Of a DNA stretch of 64,000 nucleotides, positions 54,591 to 63,856 are shown piece after piece. The notes under the pieces were generated by a model. The model was not told where the DNA came from, searched no databases, and was given only the letters and a program-made list of their open reading frames with translations. How positions within the stretch are numbered: the stretch's first letter is position 1; each line of letters begins with the position of its first letter. Made by a program: the position numbers and the translations under genes. Source of the DNA: Corynebacterium sanguinis (GTDB lineage Bacteria; Actinomycetota; Actinomycetes; Mycobacteriales; Mycobacteriaceae); assembly GCF_007641235.1 (NCBI RefSeq), contig NZ_CP038157.1, positions 1,612,001 through 1,676,000 of the forward strand, given 5' to 3'.

Positions 54591-55232
54591 GTGCGCCGGC
54601 TGAAACAGCTGCGGACCTACGAGGTCGCGCTGGACAAGGCCGGCCTCGGCCCGGTCGCGGGTGTCGACGAGGCCGGCCGCGGCGCCTGCTTCGGCCCCGT
54701 CACCATCGCCGCCTGCGTGCTGCCGCCGCGCCCGATCGCCCAGCTCGATCGCTTGACGGACTCCAAGCAGCTAGCCCCCTCCACGCGTGCCTCGCTTTAC
54801 GACGCCATCTGCGACGTCGCCGATAGCTTCGCGGTGGTGCACATCTCCGCCGCCGAGATCGACAGGCGGGGCATACAGGTGGCGAATGTGGATGGCGCTC
54901 GTCGGGCCGTCGCAAAGCTTGATGCGCGCCCTGGCTACGTGCTTGTCGACGCCCTGCGCGTGTCCGGGCTAACCGCCCCGCAGCTGCCGATCATCGGCGG
55001 CGACTACACCGCGCGCTGTATCGCCGCGGCGAGCGTGCTGGCGAAAGTCTCGCGCGACAGGCTGGTCACCGAGATGGCGCAGCGCTACGCCGACTACGGC
55101 ATCGCCGGGCACAAGGGCTACGGCACGCAAGCGCACATGGCTGCGGTGCGTCGCCACGGTGCGAGCCCGGAGCATCGTTATAGTTATGCCAACGTGAGAC
55201 AAGCCCACGAGTACTTTATGAGGTCACAATGA
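54591..55232 (+). CDS. rnhB: Ribonuclease HII
   Basis: A 213-residue enzyme removing RNA from RNA-DNA hybrids. Catalytic residues are D26 and E27 in GVDEAGRG and the later Asp in YVLVDALRV, with VSRDRLVTEMA and GYGTQAHMAAVRRHGASPEHR near the end. GTG 54591 directly abuts the lepB stop. DUF2469 overlaps by four bases. Confidence 0.95.
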   Translation: MRRLKQLRTYEVALDKAGLGPVAGVDEAGRGACFGPVTIAACVLPPRPIAQLDRLTDSKQLAPSTRASLYDAICDVADSFAVVHISAAEIDRRGIQVANVDGARRAVAKLDARPGYVLVDALRVSGLTAPQLPIIGGDYTARCIAAASVLAKVSRDRLVTEMAQRYADYGIAGHKGYGTQAHMAAVRRHGASPEHRYSYANVRQAHEYFMRSQ

Positions 55233-55537
55233 GCGCAGAGGAACTGGACAACTACGAGGCAGAGGTCGAACTCTCCCTGTACCGCGAGTACCGCGACGTG
55301 GTCAGCCAGTTCTCCTACGTGGTGGAAACGGATCGCCGCTTCTACCTGGCCAACGCCGTCGAGCTGATCCCGCACACCGAGGGCAGCGACGTGTACTACG
55401 AGGTGCGCATGTCGGACTGCTGGGTGTGGGACATGTACCGGGCGGTGCGATTCGTGCGCTACGTGCGCGTGATCACCTTCAAGGACGTCAACATCGAAGA
55501 GCTGGACAAGCCCGATCTGACCTTCCCGGAGCGCTAG
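55229..55537 (+). CDS. DUF2469 family protein
   Basis: A 102-residue small conserved actinobacterial protein: SAEELDNYEAEVELSLYREYRDVVSQF, then FYLANAVELIP and the C-terminal VRVITFKDVNIEELDKPDL. It always sits next to rnhB in corynebacteria and mycobacteria (the Rv2901c position). Function unknown. ATG 55229 overlaps rnhB. A terminator follows within 20 bases. Confidence 0.92.
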   Translation: MSAEELDNYEAEVELSLYREYRDVVSQFSYVVETDRRFYLANAVELIPHTEGSDVYYEVRMSDCWVWDMYRAVRFVRYVRVITFKDVNIEELDKPDLTFPER

Positions 55538-55554
55538 CGTTTTAACCCTTTTTG

Positions 55555-55584
55555 ACCCCCGGCGGGAACCACGCGGGGGTTTTT
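55555..55584 (+). terminator. Terminator after DUF2469
   Basis: ACCCCCGGCG pairs with CGCGGGGGT across a short loop, followed by a T run at 55579-55584. Confidence 0.88.
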
Positions 55585-55639
55585 CCAGTCCAATGAGTGC
55601 AACGACATTCGCTGCATCTCTTGGGGGGACAACACAACA

Positions 55640-56014
55640 ATGGCGCAACCAAACTACGCCGAAAACTACGCGCTGGCGCTGGCGGGCGAGGAACTCGCCG
55701 CGTCCGTTTACGCCGACATGGGATACTCCATCATCGCTGCCCGGGTGCGCACCAAGGTCGGCGAGATCGACCTGATTGTGCGCGATGCGACGGGCAACGT
55801 CGTGTTCGTGGAGGTGAAAACCCGCCGCGGGCGCGGTTTCGGGGCGGCAGAGGCGGTTACCGCGAAGAAGCTGCGCACCATGCGTCGCTGCGCCGCGGAA
55901 TGGCTGGAGGACAAGCCCTACTCGCCCGTGCGTTTCGACGTCGCCGAAGTCATCGCCACCGACGAGAGTATGGACATCCGCCTTTTCGAGGACGTGGACC
56001 ATGGCGCTTGCTAG
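55640..56014 (+). CDS. YraN/UPF0102 family nuclease-fold protein
   Basis: A 124-residue protein with a PD-(D/E)xK core: VRTKVGEIDLIVRD and VFVEVKTRRGRGFG carry the catalytic-like Glu, Asp, Glu and Lys. Family members are proposed to be nucleases but the role is unproven. It overlaps the comM start by 14 bases, the usual yraN-comM-dprA order. Confidence 0.9.
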   Translation: MAQPNYAENYALALAGEELAASVYADMGYSIIAARVRTKVGEIDLIVRDATGNVVFVEVKTRRGRGFGAAEAVTAKKLRTMRRCAAEWLEDKPYSPVRFDVAEVIATDESMDIRLFEDVDHGAC

Positions 56015-57503
56015 CACCTGCGCGGCCACCGTCGAGGGCGTCGCGGCGCACGTGGTCAAGGTCGAAGCCAACGTCGGGCCCGGCCTGCCGGGGATGTACG
56101 TGGTGGGCCTAGGCGACGCCGCCGTCAAAGAATCGCGCGAGCGCATCCGCACCGCGGTGGCCAACTCGATCCTGCCGTGGCCGCGCACGAAGATCATGGT
56201 GTCGCTCTCGCCGGCGCACCTGCCGAAATCCGGCTCTCACTTCGACCTACCGATAGCGCTGGCCGTGCTCGCCAGCCTGGATCCGCTGCTGCGCGACAAG
56301 CTCGCCGACGTGCTCGTCCTCGGCGAGCTCGGCCTGGGCGGGACGCTGCGCCGCGTCGAGGGGATCGTGCCCATGCTCACCGCCGCACACTTTGACACCA
56401 TCATCGTCCCGCGCGCCAACAGCGCCGAGGCCGCTTTGGTCAACCGCGGGCACATCCTCGTCGCTGATTCGCTCCTCGACGTCTACCACTGGGCGCTCGG
56501 GAGGAACACCCTCGACGTGGCCGCTGCCGCCGCGCCCGCGGAGCCACCGCCGCGCCCAGACTTTCGCGACGTCGCCGGCCAGGCCGATGCGAAGTTCGCG
56601 CTCGAGGTCGCGGCCGCCGGCGGGCACCACCTGTTCATGGTTGGCCCGCCCGGGTCCGGAAAATCCATGTTGGCCGAGCGCGTGGCGTCGATCCTGCCGG
56701 AGCTGACGTTGGACGAGAAGATCGAGGCCACCGCGATCCACTCGGTTTCCGGGCTGCCGTCGGGGGCGGTCGTTGAGCAGCGCCCGTTTGTCGCCCCGCA
56801 TGCGTCGTTAAGCAAATCAGCTCTCATTGGCGGCGGCTCGGGGCACCCGCGCCCTGGGGCGGTGAGCCATGCGCACCACGGCGTGCTCTTCCTCGACGAG
56901 GCCAGCGAGATCCCCGCGGCCACCTTGGACGCGCTGCGCACCCCCTTGGAAAAGGGGCAGGTCAGGCTCACACGGGCGCGGCGTGAAGTCGTGTACCCGG
57001 CGAACTTCCAGCTCATCCTCGCCGCCAACCCCTGCCCGTGCGGCGCGGAGCACACCACGGACTGCCGGTGCACCGCAACGCAGCGGGCGCACCACCTACG
57101 CAACGTCTCCGGGCCGCTGCGGGATCGGATCGACATTTCCCTGGCCACGACCACACGCGGGGCCGTGATTGGGCGCGGGGACGCGGAGCCTTCTGCCGCG
57201 ATCGCCGAACGCGTCGGTGAGGCACGGCTGCGCTCCGCCCACCGCTGGGCGGCGGTGGGGGAGAGTTTGAACGCGCGGGTTAACGCCACTGTGATTCGCC
57301 GGGAGTACCCAGCGGAGGATTCCGCCATGGCACTGCTTGCCGCCTATCTGGCGCGCGGCGAGCTGACGCAGCGTGGCGTCGACCGGGTGCTCAAGCTCGC
57401 CTGGACGCTCGCCGACCTGGAGAACGCCGCGCGCCCCGATCTTGGCCATATCGCGGCGGCCACGCAGCTGCGTGCGCCCGCTGCCTTCGAGGTGGTCGCG
57501 TGA
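56001..57503 (+). CDS. comM: ComM/YifB family AAA+ ATPase
   Basis: A 500-residue Mg-chelatase-like protein. N-terminal LonC-type domain (HVVKVEANVGPGLPGMYVVGLGD, SPAHLPKSGSHFDLPIAL), AAA+ core with Walker A GPPGSGKS and Walker B GVLFLDEASEI, ANPCPCG, and the chelatase C-terminal helices. ComM is a branch-migration helicase in transformable bacteria. It lies with dprA and xerC in a DNA-processing cluster. Confidence 0.93.
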   Translation: MALASTCAATVEGVAAHVVKVEANVGPGLPGMYVVGLGDAAVKESRERIRTAVANSILPWPRTKIMVSLSPAHLPKSGSHFDLPIALAVLASLDPLLRDKLADVLVLGELGLGGTLRRVEGIVPMLTAAHFDTIIVPRANSAEAALVNRGHILVADSLLDVYHWALGRNTLDVAAAAAPAEPPPRPDFRDVAGQADAKFALEVAAAGGHHLFMVGPPGSGKSMLAERVASILPELTLDEKIEATAIHSVSGLPSGAVVEQRPFVAPHASLSKSALIGGGSGHPRPGAVSHAHHGVLFLDEASEIPAATLDALRTPLEKGQVRLTRARREVVYPANFQLILAANPCPCGAEHTTDCRCTATQRAHHLRNVSGPLRDRIDISLATTTRGAVIGRGDAEPSAAIAERVGEARLRSAHRWAAVGESLNARVNATVIRREYPAEDSAMALLAAYLARGELTQRGVDRVLKLAWTLADLENAARPDLGHIAAATQLRAPAAFEVVA

Positions 57504-58675
57504 GCTCGCCGGAATCGTGGGCCTACCTCAGCCGCGTCATCGAAGGGCCCTCACGACACCTGCAGGCGCTGCTGGCTGCGGGGCGCGACGCTGATGAAGT
57601 CGCCGCCGGGGTTCGAGCCCGGGCCAGCTGGCTCGGCGGCTTAGCAAGGGAGACGGAGTCGCGCCACGCCTGGGACCAGCCGCAGCGCGACCTCGAGGCG
57701 GCGCATGTTGCGGGGTTTCGCCTTGTCACACCCGACACCGAGGGCTGGCCGGGAGAGGTAATCACCGAGGCGTTTGTCACCGGAGTCGCCATCAGCCAGG
57801 CGAACCTCGCCGAGGCGAAACCAGACGGCGTGGCACCCCACGCGTTGTGGGTGAAGGGGGAGACCAACCTGGACCAGTTGTTCGCGCGGTCGGTGGCGAT
57901 CGTCGGCACGCGGGCGTCGACAGCGTATGGGCACCACGCCACCGCGGATTTGGTCACGGGCCTGGCGGGATTCGGCTATACCGTCGTTTCCGGCGGGGCG
58001 CTGGGGATTGACACGGTGGCGCACGAGTCGGCGCTGTCGGCCGGGGCTCCTACCGTCGTCGTCGCTGCGTGCGGGCCTGGGGTGACGTATCCGCGTCGTA
58101 ACACTGAGCTGTTTGATCGTGTCACTTCGGTGATCACGGAGTACCCGCCTGCGGTCACCCCGGACCGACACCGCTTCCTCACCCGCAACCGGCTGGTCGC
58201 GGGCTTGAGCCAAGGCAGCGTCATCGTCGAGGCGGCGTTTCGCTCCGGGGCGCTGAATACCTTGACGTGGGCGCACTACTTCAACCGCAGGGTGATGGCG
58301 GTGCCCGGGCCAATCCTCGGGCCCGGCTCGTTGGGGACCAACTTGGCTATCCAGGAGGGGCGCGCGGACATGGTGCTCAGCGCGGAGCAGATCCACGCGC
58401 TGTTCAGCAGCGTCGGCGAGATCGACCCCGACGCGCAGCTTGAGCTCGCTTTCGTGGCGGATGATGTTCAGCGCCTCAGCCGCAACGAGCTGCGGATTTA
58501 CGACGCCCTGCCTCTGACCTCACGCGGAGCCGCGGCCGAGGACATCGCGTCGCGCGCCGGGCTCACCGTCGCCTTGAGCGTGCACATCCTAGTGGAGCTC
58601 GAAGCCCGCGGGCTCGTTGTCCGCGCGGGACGGCACTGGCGGCGTGGCGACGCGCCCCCGGCGCCACAGGAGTAA
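57500..58675 (+). CDS. dprA: DNA-processing protein DprA
   Basis: A 391-residue single-strand DNA-binding protein that loads RecA. Rossmann-like core has SVAIVGTRAST, VSGGALGIDTVAHESAL, VVVAACGPGVTYPRRN and LTRNRLVAGLSQGSVIVEAA. A C-terminal winged-helix (LTSRGAAAEDIASRAGLTVALSVHILVELEARG) resembles the DML1 domain. GTG 57500 overlaps comM by four bases. Confidence 0.93.
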   Translation: MSSPESWAYLSRVIEGPSRHLQALLAAGRDADEVAAGVRARASWLGGLARETESRHAWDQPQRDLEAAHVAGFRLVTPDTEGWPGEVITEAFVTGVAISQANLAEAKPDGVAPHALWVKGETNLDQLFARSVAIVGTRASTAYGHHATADLVTGLAGFGYTVVSGGALGIDTVAHESALSAGAPTVVVAACGPGVTYPRRNTELFDRVTSVITEYPPAVTPDRHRFLTRNRLVAGLSQGSVIVEAAFRSGALNTLTWAHYFNRRVMAVPGPILGPGSLGTNLAIQEGRADMVLSAEQIHALFSSVGEIDPDAQLELAFVADDVQRLSRNELRIYDALPLTSRGAAAEDIASRAGLTVALSVHILVELEARGLVVRAGRHWRRGDAPPAPQE

Positions 58676-58678
58676 ACT
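58673..58678 (+). promoter_or_regulatory. Candidate -10 hexamer for leaderless xerC
   Basis: TAAACT ends eight bases before ATG 58687, overlapping the dprA stop. Confidence 0.5.
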
Positions 58679-58686
58679 TATGCCAC

Positions 58687-59583
58687 ATGGGTAACGGCGG
58701 CAGTGGGCAGCTCAGCGAGGCGATCGAAGACTTCGCCGAGCACGCCGAGCTCGTCCTCGGCCGCTCCCCGGCGACGGTCAAGGCGTACCGCTCCGACCTG
58801 GCCACAATGTTGCCCTTCGCCAGCTCATTTGGCGAGTTCACCCTGCCCACCCTGAGGGCTTGGCTTGCCGACGCCGTGTCCCGAGGCCTTGCGCGCTCCA
58901 CGCTCGCGCGGCGCACGGCGGCAGTGCGGGCGTTTTCCTCGTGGGCACACAACCAGGGCTACCTGGACACCGACTGTGCGGCGCGCCTGATGTCGCCGAA
59001 GGTCAACCGGCACCTGCCGACCGTCGTCGAAGCTAAAGCGGCGGGGGCGTTGGTCGAGGCAGAAATTAACGACGATGACCACCACGCCGAGGCGTTGCGC
59101 GACCGCGCGATGCTCGAGCTGCTCTACGCCACAGGCATGCGCGTCGCCGAGCTGAGCACACTTGACGTCGGTGACATTGATCTGGGGAGGGGAGCAGTTA
59201 AGGTCACTGGCAAGGGCAATAAGCAGAGGATCGTGCCCTTCGGCGATGCTGCGTCGCATGCTGTTCAGCGCTGGCTTACTGCCGGACGCGGTGAGTTGGC
59301 AGGCGACACTGGTGCGCTGTTTGTCGGCTCGCGTGGCAAGCGCATTGACCAGCGCCAGGTGCGCCGTATCGTTGAGCGCGCTGCCGTGCGCACCGGGGCG
59401 GGGGAGGTCAGCCCGCACTCGCTGCGCCATAGCGCGGCGACCCACATGATCGAAGGCGGGGCTGACCTGCGCGTCGTGCAGGAGTTGCTCGGGCACTCCA
59501 GCCTGCAGACGACGCAAATTTATACCCACGTTTCCGCGCAACGACTCAAGAACGTCTATAACCAGGCCCATCCACGGGCTTGA
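58687..59583 (+). CDS. xerC: Tyrosine recombinase XerC
   Basis: A 298-residue site-specific recombinase resolving chromosome dimers at dif. All catalytic residues are in place: R152 (TGMRVAEL), K176 (GKGNKQR), H244 and R247 (HSLRHSAATH), H270 (LGHSSLQ) and Tyr279 (IYTHV). The N-terminal SAM-like core-binding domain covers about residues 8-105. It is a chromosomal Xer, not a phage or integron integrase. Its last 38 bases overlap the convergent M23 gene. Confidence 0.93.
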   Translation: MGNGGSGQLSEAIEDFAEHAELVLGRSPATVKAYRSDLATMLPFASSFGEFTLPTLRAWLADAVSRGLARSTLARRTAAVRAFSSWAHNQGYLDTDCAARLMSPKVNRHLPTVVEAKAAGALVEAEINDDDHHAEALRDRAMLELLYATGMRVAELSTLDVGDIDLGRGAVKVTGKGNKQRIVPFGDAASHAVQRWLTAGRGELAGDTGALFVGSRGKRIDQRQVRRIVERAAVRTGAGEVSPHSLRHSAATHMIEGGADLRVVQELLGHSSLQTTQIYTHVSAQRLKNVYNQAHPRA

Positions 59584-60043
59584 GCCTGATCGCCGGGGCT
59601 TCGAGAAGCGTCAGCGGATTGAGGTAGGTGTCCTCGCCTGTGCGCGCGCCCCAGTGCAACCCGTCGTGCTCGGCTCGTGGTGCTGGGGCGAGGCGGCCGA
59701 TCACGTCTCCCTCCGCGACCCGCTCGCCGGCTTTGACCTGGGCGTACACGGGTTGATAGGTGGTGCGGATCCCATCCGGGTGGTCGATCGAGACGACTGG
59801 TGTGCCGGCGACGACGCCCTCAAACGCGACGGTGCCGCCACCGGATGCGAGAACGTTGTCTCCGACGTTGAGCGCGAGGTCAACACCGCGGTGGCCCGGG
59901 AGCCAGTTCTTCTCCGGGATATCAGCGGACCGGGTGATACGCGTGGCGTAGGGCTTTCCGGTTGTGGGGTCAACATAAGCGTGGGCGGGTGCGGGCGTGG
60001 TCAGAAGTACAGCAGTGAGTACCAAGAGCAGAAGACGGCGCAT
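59546..60043 (-). CDS. Secreted M23 family peptidase
   Basis: A 165-residue protein with a signal peptide (RRLLLLVLTAVLLTTPAPAHA) and a LytM-type domain. Metal ligands are seen in PGHRGVDLAL (His, Asp) and EHDGLHWG (H-x-H). No LysM or other binding domain. It may cleave peptidoglycan peptides or act as a divisome activator. ATG 60043 is preferred; an upstream GTG would add five residues before the signal peptide. The stop overlaps the xerC end. Confidence 0.85.
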   Translation of the reverse strand: MRRLLLLVLTAVLLTTPAPAHAYVDPTTGKPYATRITRSADIPEKNWLPGHRGVDLALNVGDNVLASGGGTVAFEGVVAGTPVVSIDHPDGIRTTYQPVYAQVKAGERVAEGDVIGRLAPAPRAEHDGLHWGARTGEDTYLNPLTLLEAPAIRLKPVDGPGYRRS

Positions 60044-60190
60044 GCTTTTATCTAGCACTCTCGCGGATCGTCGTGTTTCAGCTCAGCGAAATGCTGTGGA
60101 TAACTTGTCTGTTGGGGATAACGTTCGTGCCGGCTGGGGCTGGGTGAAGAGCTCAGCGCGATTTTGGGTGCTCTGGTGTGCGTTGTTGGT

Positions 60191-60590
60191 GCTGAGGTTT
60201 TTGGGGCGAAGAGCTCAGGGTGTTTCTGCGTGTCTGTGGGTGCGCTTTTGACGCTGACATCTTCATAGTGAAGATCTCAGAGAAGTTCAGAGCGCCCTGA
60301 AGCGCATTTTCTACGCTGAAATCTTCGTGGTGATGATCTCGGCGTGCTTCGGGGCGTCTGGGTGAGCGATTTTGACGCTGACATCTTCGGCATGAAGAGC
60401 TCAGTGTGTTTTAGCGCATTCAAGTGCACGTTTTCAGCGCTGACATCTTCGCAGTGAAGATCTCGGCGAGTTTTCTGGCGGCCAGGTGCGCATCTTCAAC
60501 GCTGACATCTTCGGGGAGAAGAGCTCAGCGATTCTCTGCGCGCTCTGAAGCACGTCTGCAACGTTGGCATCTTCGCACCGAAGACCCCAG
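60191..60590. repeat. 62-bp tandem hairpin array, seven units
   Basis: Units start (GCTGA position) at 60191, 60253, 60315, 60377, 60439, 60501 and 60563, every 62 bases exactly; a decayed unit precedes them at about 60133. Each has an inverted repeat, best seen as CGCTGACATCTTC, five loop bases, GAAGATCTCGGCG. In the last copy GTTGG faces CCAGC, a paired change. The linker carries GCGC-TTTT motifs. A period of 62 is not a multiple of three, so it is noncoding. It lies in the gap between the M23 peptidase gene and rpsB. Confidence 0.85.
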
Positions 60591-60860
60591 CAACAGACCC
60601 CAGCAAAAAACACAAAACCCTACAGCACCAGACCCGCAGCTCAATTATGATTTTACTGACAATTGCCGTATATTTGTCGACGCAGTTTGTCGCAGTCTGA
60701 CCAAGCCTGCAGCAGATTGACTTCGCGCGCCGGAAAATGCCAGCTCAGCAACGGTCCCACAGTACGAGGGTGCCGGGCGGGCACGGTGCCAGGGCGCGGG
60801 ATAAAAACCCGCGCAGTACGACCAGTAACCGAACTATTTCTCTCCGAAGGAGAACTTCCC
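60591..60860 (+). promoter_or_regulatory. rpsB upstream region and leader
   Basis: 270 bases holding an AT-rich stretch with TATGAT (60646-60651) and TATATT (60670-60675) as possible -10 elements. Downstream is a perfect hairpin, GCGCGGG with CCCGCGC, at 60794-60814. Just before the ATG, TTCTC (60838-60842) can pair with GAGAA (60850-60854), which holds the GAAGGAGAA ribosome site. This may allow translational control of S2. Confidence 0.4.
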
Positions 60861-61814
60861 ATGGCAGTTGTAACCATGCGCGAACTCCTCGACGCGGGTG
60901 TGCACTTTGGCCACCAGACGCGTCGCTGGAACCCGAAGATGCGTCGCTTCATCTTCACCGACCGCAACGGCATCTACATCATCGACCTTCAGCAGACCCT
61001 GACTTACATCGACGAGGCGTTCGAGTTTGTCAAGGAGACCGTCGCTCACGGCGGCACGATCCTGTTCGTCGGTACGAAGAAGCAGGCTCAGGAGCCCATC
61101 CAGGAAGAGGCCGAGCGCGTCGGCATGCCGTATGTCACCCACCGCTGGCTCGGTGGCATGCTCACCAACTTCCAGACCGTGTCCAAGCGTATCGCCCGCA
61201 TGAAGGAGCTCCAGGCTATGGACGCTGCTGAAGAGGGCTACGCAGGCCGCGGCAAGAAGGAAGTCCTCATGCTTAACCGCGAGCGCATCAAGCTCGAGCG
61301 TGTTCTCGGTGGCATTGCCGATATGACCAAGGCTCCCTCCGCACTCTGGATCGTGGACACCAACAAGGAGCACATCGCGATCTCCGAGGCGCAGAAGCTG
61401 CGCATCCCGGTCGTCGCCGTGCTGGACACCAACTGCGACCCGGACGTTGTCAACTTCCCGATCCCGGGCAACGACGACGCCATCCGCGCTGTCAAGCTGC
61501 TCACCCACATCGTGGGCGAGGCAGTGGTGCAGGGCAAGCAGCAGCGCGAGGAGCGCCAGCTCGCAGCCGCTCGTGAGGCAGCAGGCGACACCGACGCGAA
61601 GCGCCAGGCAGAGGCCGCTGAGGCAGCAGCCACCGCCGCTTCCAGCGACGACGTTTCCGCAGCCGACGCTGCCGCCGCAGCTGCCGCAGCCGAGGCTTCC
61701 AAGGAGCAGGTCGTTGCTCCGGTCGAGCAGCCGCACGCAGTGCGCGCCGCCGAGCAGGCCGACGCGGAGCAGCCCTCCCAGATCTCCGGCACCGAAAGCG
61801 CCACCCAGGCGTAA
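60861..61814 (+). CDS. rpsB: 30S ribosomal protein S2
   Basis: A 317-residue S2. The core (residues about 1-225) has [38 protein letters not shown] and [19 protein letters not shown]. The C-terminal 80 residues are a low-complexity Ala/Glu/Gln extension ([20 protein letters not shown]), absent from E. coli S2 and similar in character to the tail of S16 above. ATG 60861 follows GAAGGAGAA. Confidence 0.97.
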   Translation: MAVVTMRELLDAGVHFGHQTRRWNPKMRRFIFTDRNGIYIIDLQQTLTYIDEAFEFVKETVAHGGTILFVGTKKQAQEPIQEEAERVGMPYVTHRWLGGMLTNFQTVSKRIARMKELQAMDAAEEGYAGRGKKEVLMLNRERIKLERVLGGIADMTKAPSALWIVDTNKEHIAISEAQKLRIPVVAVLDTNCDPDVVNFPIPGNDDAIRAVKLLTHIVGEAVVQGKQQREERQLAAAREAAGDTDAKRQAEAAEAAATAASSDDVSAADAAAAAAAAEASKEQVVAPVEQPHAVRAAEQADAEQPSQISGTESATQA

Positions 61815-61857
61815 CACGGCCCCGGCGGTGCCGTCGCAGACGCGACTTCCATGACGT

Positions 61858-61914
61858 AAAACCCCGCAGCCCACGCCAGCGCCCATGTCGGGCGCGTTAC
61901 GGGCGCGGGGTTTT
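61858..61914 (+). terminator. Terminator after rpsB
   Basis: AAAACCCCGC (61858-61867) pairs with GCGGGGTTTT (61905-61914), with a nested GCGCCC/GGGCGC stem inside. Strong symmetric structure between rpsB and tsf. Confidence 0.88.
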
Positions 61915-62048
61915 GTCACCAGCGCACCGCGAAGCCGACATGCCGTGCTCACGCAAGTCGGCTAGTCTGTAAAACCGTTCATCACGTACCTGCGCGCGTT
62001 AGGGTGCTGGTACAACAATCGTTCCACTACGAGGAGGATCGCCCCGCT

Positions 62049-62867
62049 ATGGCGAACTACACCGCTGCAGATGTCAAGAGGCTCCGCGAAGCCACCGGCT
62101 CCGGCATGCTTGACTGCAAGAAGGCTCTTGAGGAGTCCAACGGCGACTACGAAAAGGCAGTCGAGGTGCTGCGCATTAAGGGTGCGAAGGACGTCGGCAA
62201 GCGCGCCGAGCGCAACGCTCTCGAGGGCCTCGTCGCTGTTCACGAGAACACCATCGTGGAGATCAACTCCGAGACCGACTTCGTCGCTAAGAACGCTGAG
62301 TTCAAGGACGTCGCTCAGGAGATTGCGAAGGCTGCATCCGCGTCGAAGGCTAACTCCCAGGAGGAGCTCGCCAACGCTGACGTCTCCGGCGAGACCGCAC
62401 ACGACGTCCTCGAGCGCCTCTCCGCGAAGATCGGCGAGAAGCTCGAGCTGCGCCGCGCTCGCACCCTCGAGGGTGACAACGTCGAGGTTTACCTGCACCA
62501 GCGCTCCGCTGACCTGCCGCCGGCCGTCGGCGTGCTCGTCGCTTACACCGGTGACAACGCTGAGGCAGCTCACCAGGTCGCTCTCCAGATCGCTGCGATG
62601 AAGGCTCGCTTCCTCAAGCAGGAGGACGTGCCGGCCGACGTCATCGAGAAGGAGCGCGCGGTCCAGGAGGAGATCACCCGGAACGAGGGCAAGCCCGAGG
62701 CTGCGATCGCCAAGATTGTCGAGGGCCGCATGGGTGGCTTCTTCAAGGACGTCGTCCTGCTCGACCAGCCGTCGCTGTCCGACTCCAAGAAGTCCGTCAA
62801 GCAGTTCGCTGACGAGGCCGGCATCGAGATCACCGACTTCGTTCGCTTCGAGGTCGGCCAGGCTTAA
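62049..62867 (+). CDS. tsf: Elongation factor Ts
   Basis: A 272-residue nucleotide exchange factor for EF-Tu. Motifs are [19 protein letters not shown], the TDFVAKN signature, and [22 protein letters not shown] 62049 follows GAGGAGGA. A terminator follows 50 bases after the stop. Confidence 0.97.
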   Translation: MANYTAADVKRLREATGSGMLDCKKALEESNGDYEKAVEVLRIKGAKDVGKRAERNALEGLVAVHENTIVEINSETDFVAKNAEFKDVAQEIAKAASASKANSQEELANADVSGETAHDVLERLSAKIGEKLELRRARTLEGDNVEVYLHQRSADLPPAVGVLVAYTGDNAEAAHQVALQIAAMKARFLKQEDVPADVIEKERAVQEEITRNEGKPEAAIAKIVEGRMGGFFKDVVLLDQPSLSDSKKSVKQFADEAGIEITDFVRFEVGQA

Positions 62868-62917
62868 CGCCTGCTTATCGACGCCCTCCCCAAGGCGCCG
62901 GATTTACCCCACGTGAC

Positions 62918-62940
62918 AAACCCCGCTACGGCGGGGTTTT
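62918..62940 (+). terminator. Terminator after tsf
   Basis: AAACCCCGC pairs with GCGGGGTTT across a four-base loop with T run at 62937-62940. Confidence 0.88.
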
Positions 62941-63040
62941 CGCATGTGCGCACCGGTGGGCGCCGAGGAAAGCGGGGCCGACTATGATCGGCGGTGGCCT
63001 ATTCCTTGGTAACCAACCACGTTTTTAAGGAGCCTCGACG

Positions 63041-63775
63041 GTGACTGACGCAAACCCAACCAACGCAAACTCCGGCGGTTACAAGCGCGTGATGCTCAAG
63101 CTGGGCGGTGAGATGTTCGGTGGAGGTAACGTCGGGATCGACCCGGACGTGGTGGAGAGCGTCGCTACGCAAATTGCGGAAGTGGCCCGCTCCGGCACCC
63201 AAGTGGCGGTGGTGATTGGCGGCGGAAACTTCTTCCGCGGCGCCCAGCTGCAGCAGCGCGGCATGGACCGCGCGCGCTCCGACTACATGGGCATGCTCGG
63301 CACGGTGATGAACTGCCTGGCGCTGCAGGACTTCCTGCAACAAAAGGGCGTTGATTGCCGCGTGCAGACGGCGATCAACATGGCGCAGATCGCGGAGCCC
63401 TACCTGCCGCTGCGCGCCGCCCGGCACCTGGAGAAGGGCCGCGTGGTCATCTTCGGCGCCGGCATGGGCATGCCGTACTTCTCCACCGACACCACGGCCG
63501 CGCAGCGCGCGCTGGAAATCGGTTGCGACGTGCTGCTGATGGCCAAGGGCGTTGACGGCGTCTACGACGACGACCCGCGCACCAACCCCAATGCCACCCT
63601 GTACAGCGAAGTCACCCCCCGCGAGGTCATTGAGAAGGGCCTCAAGGTCGCCGACGCCACCGCGTTTTCGCTGTGCATGGACAACGACATGCCGATTTTG
63701 GTGTTCAACCTGCTCAAGGAGGGCAACATCGCCCGGGCGGTCGCCGGCGAGCGGATCGGCACGCTGGTGAAGTAG
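63041..63775 (+). CDS. pyrH: UMP kinase
   Basis: A 244-residue hexameric kinase making UDP. It has [42 protein letters not shown] and the C-terminal [19 protein letters not shown] 63041 follows AAGGAG. A TATGAT at 62983-62988 could be its -10. Confidence 0.95.
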   Translation: MTDANPTNANSGGYKRVMLKLGGEMFGGGNVGIDPDVVESVATQIAEVARSGTQVAVVIGGGNFFRGAQLQQRGMDRARSDYMGMLGTVMNCLALQDFLQQKGVDCRVQTAINMAQIAEPYLPLRAARHLEKGRVVIFGAGMGMPYFSTDTTAAQRALEIGCDVLLMAKGVDGVYDDDPRTNPNATLYSEVTPREVIEKGLKVADATAFSLCMDNDMPILVFNLLKEGNIARAVAGERIGTLVK

Positions 63776-63856
63776 TGGCCTAGAAGGCCCGTACGCGCTG
63801 GTAGGTTAGTGGGGCAACGCCCCTTTTTAACGACGACGAACTCAAGGATGAACAAA

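Noticed and set aside
58687..59583. Integrase of an island
   Set aside because: Residue pattern and location with dprA and comM fit chromosomal XerC; no attachment site or cargo genes follow.
60191..60590. CRISPR array
   Set aside because: Units are contiguous repeats with diverged hairpins and no unique spacers; no cas genes are nearby.
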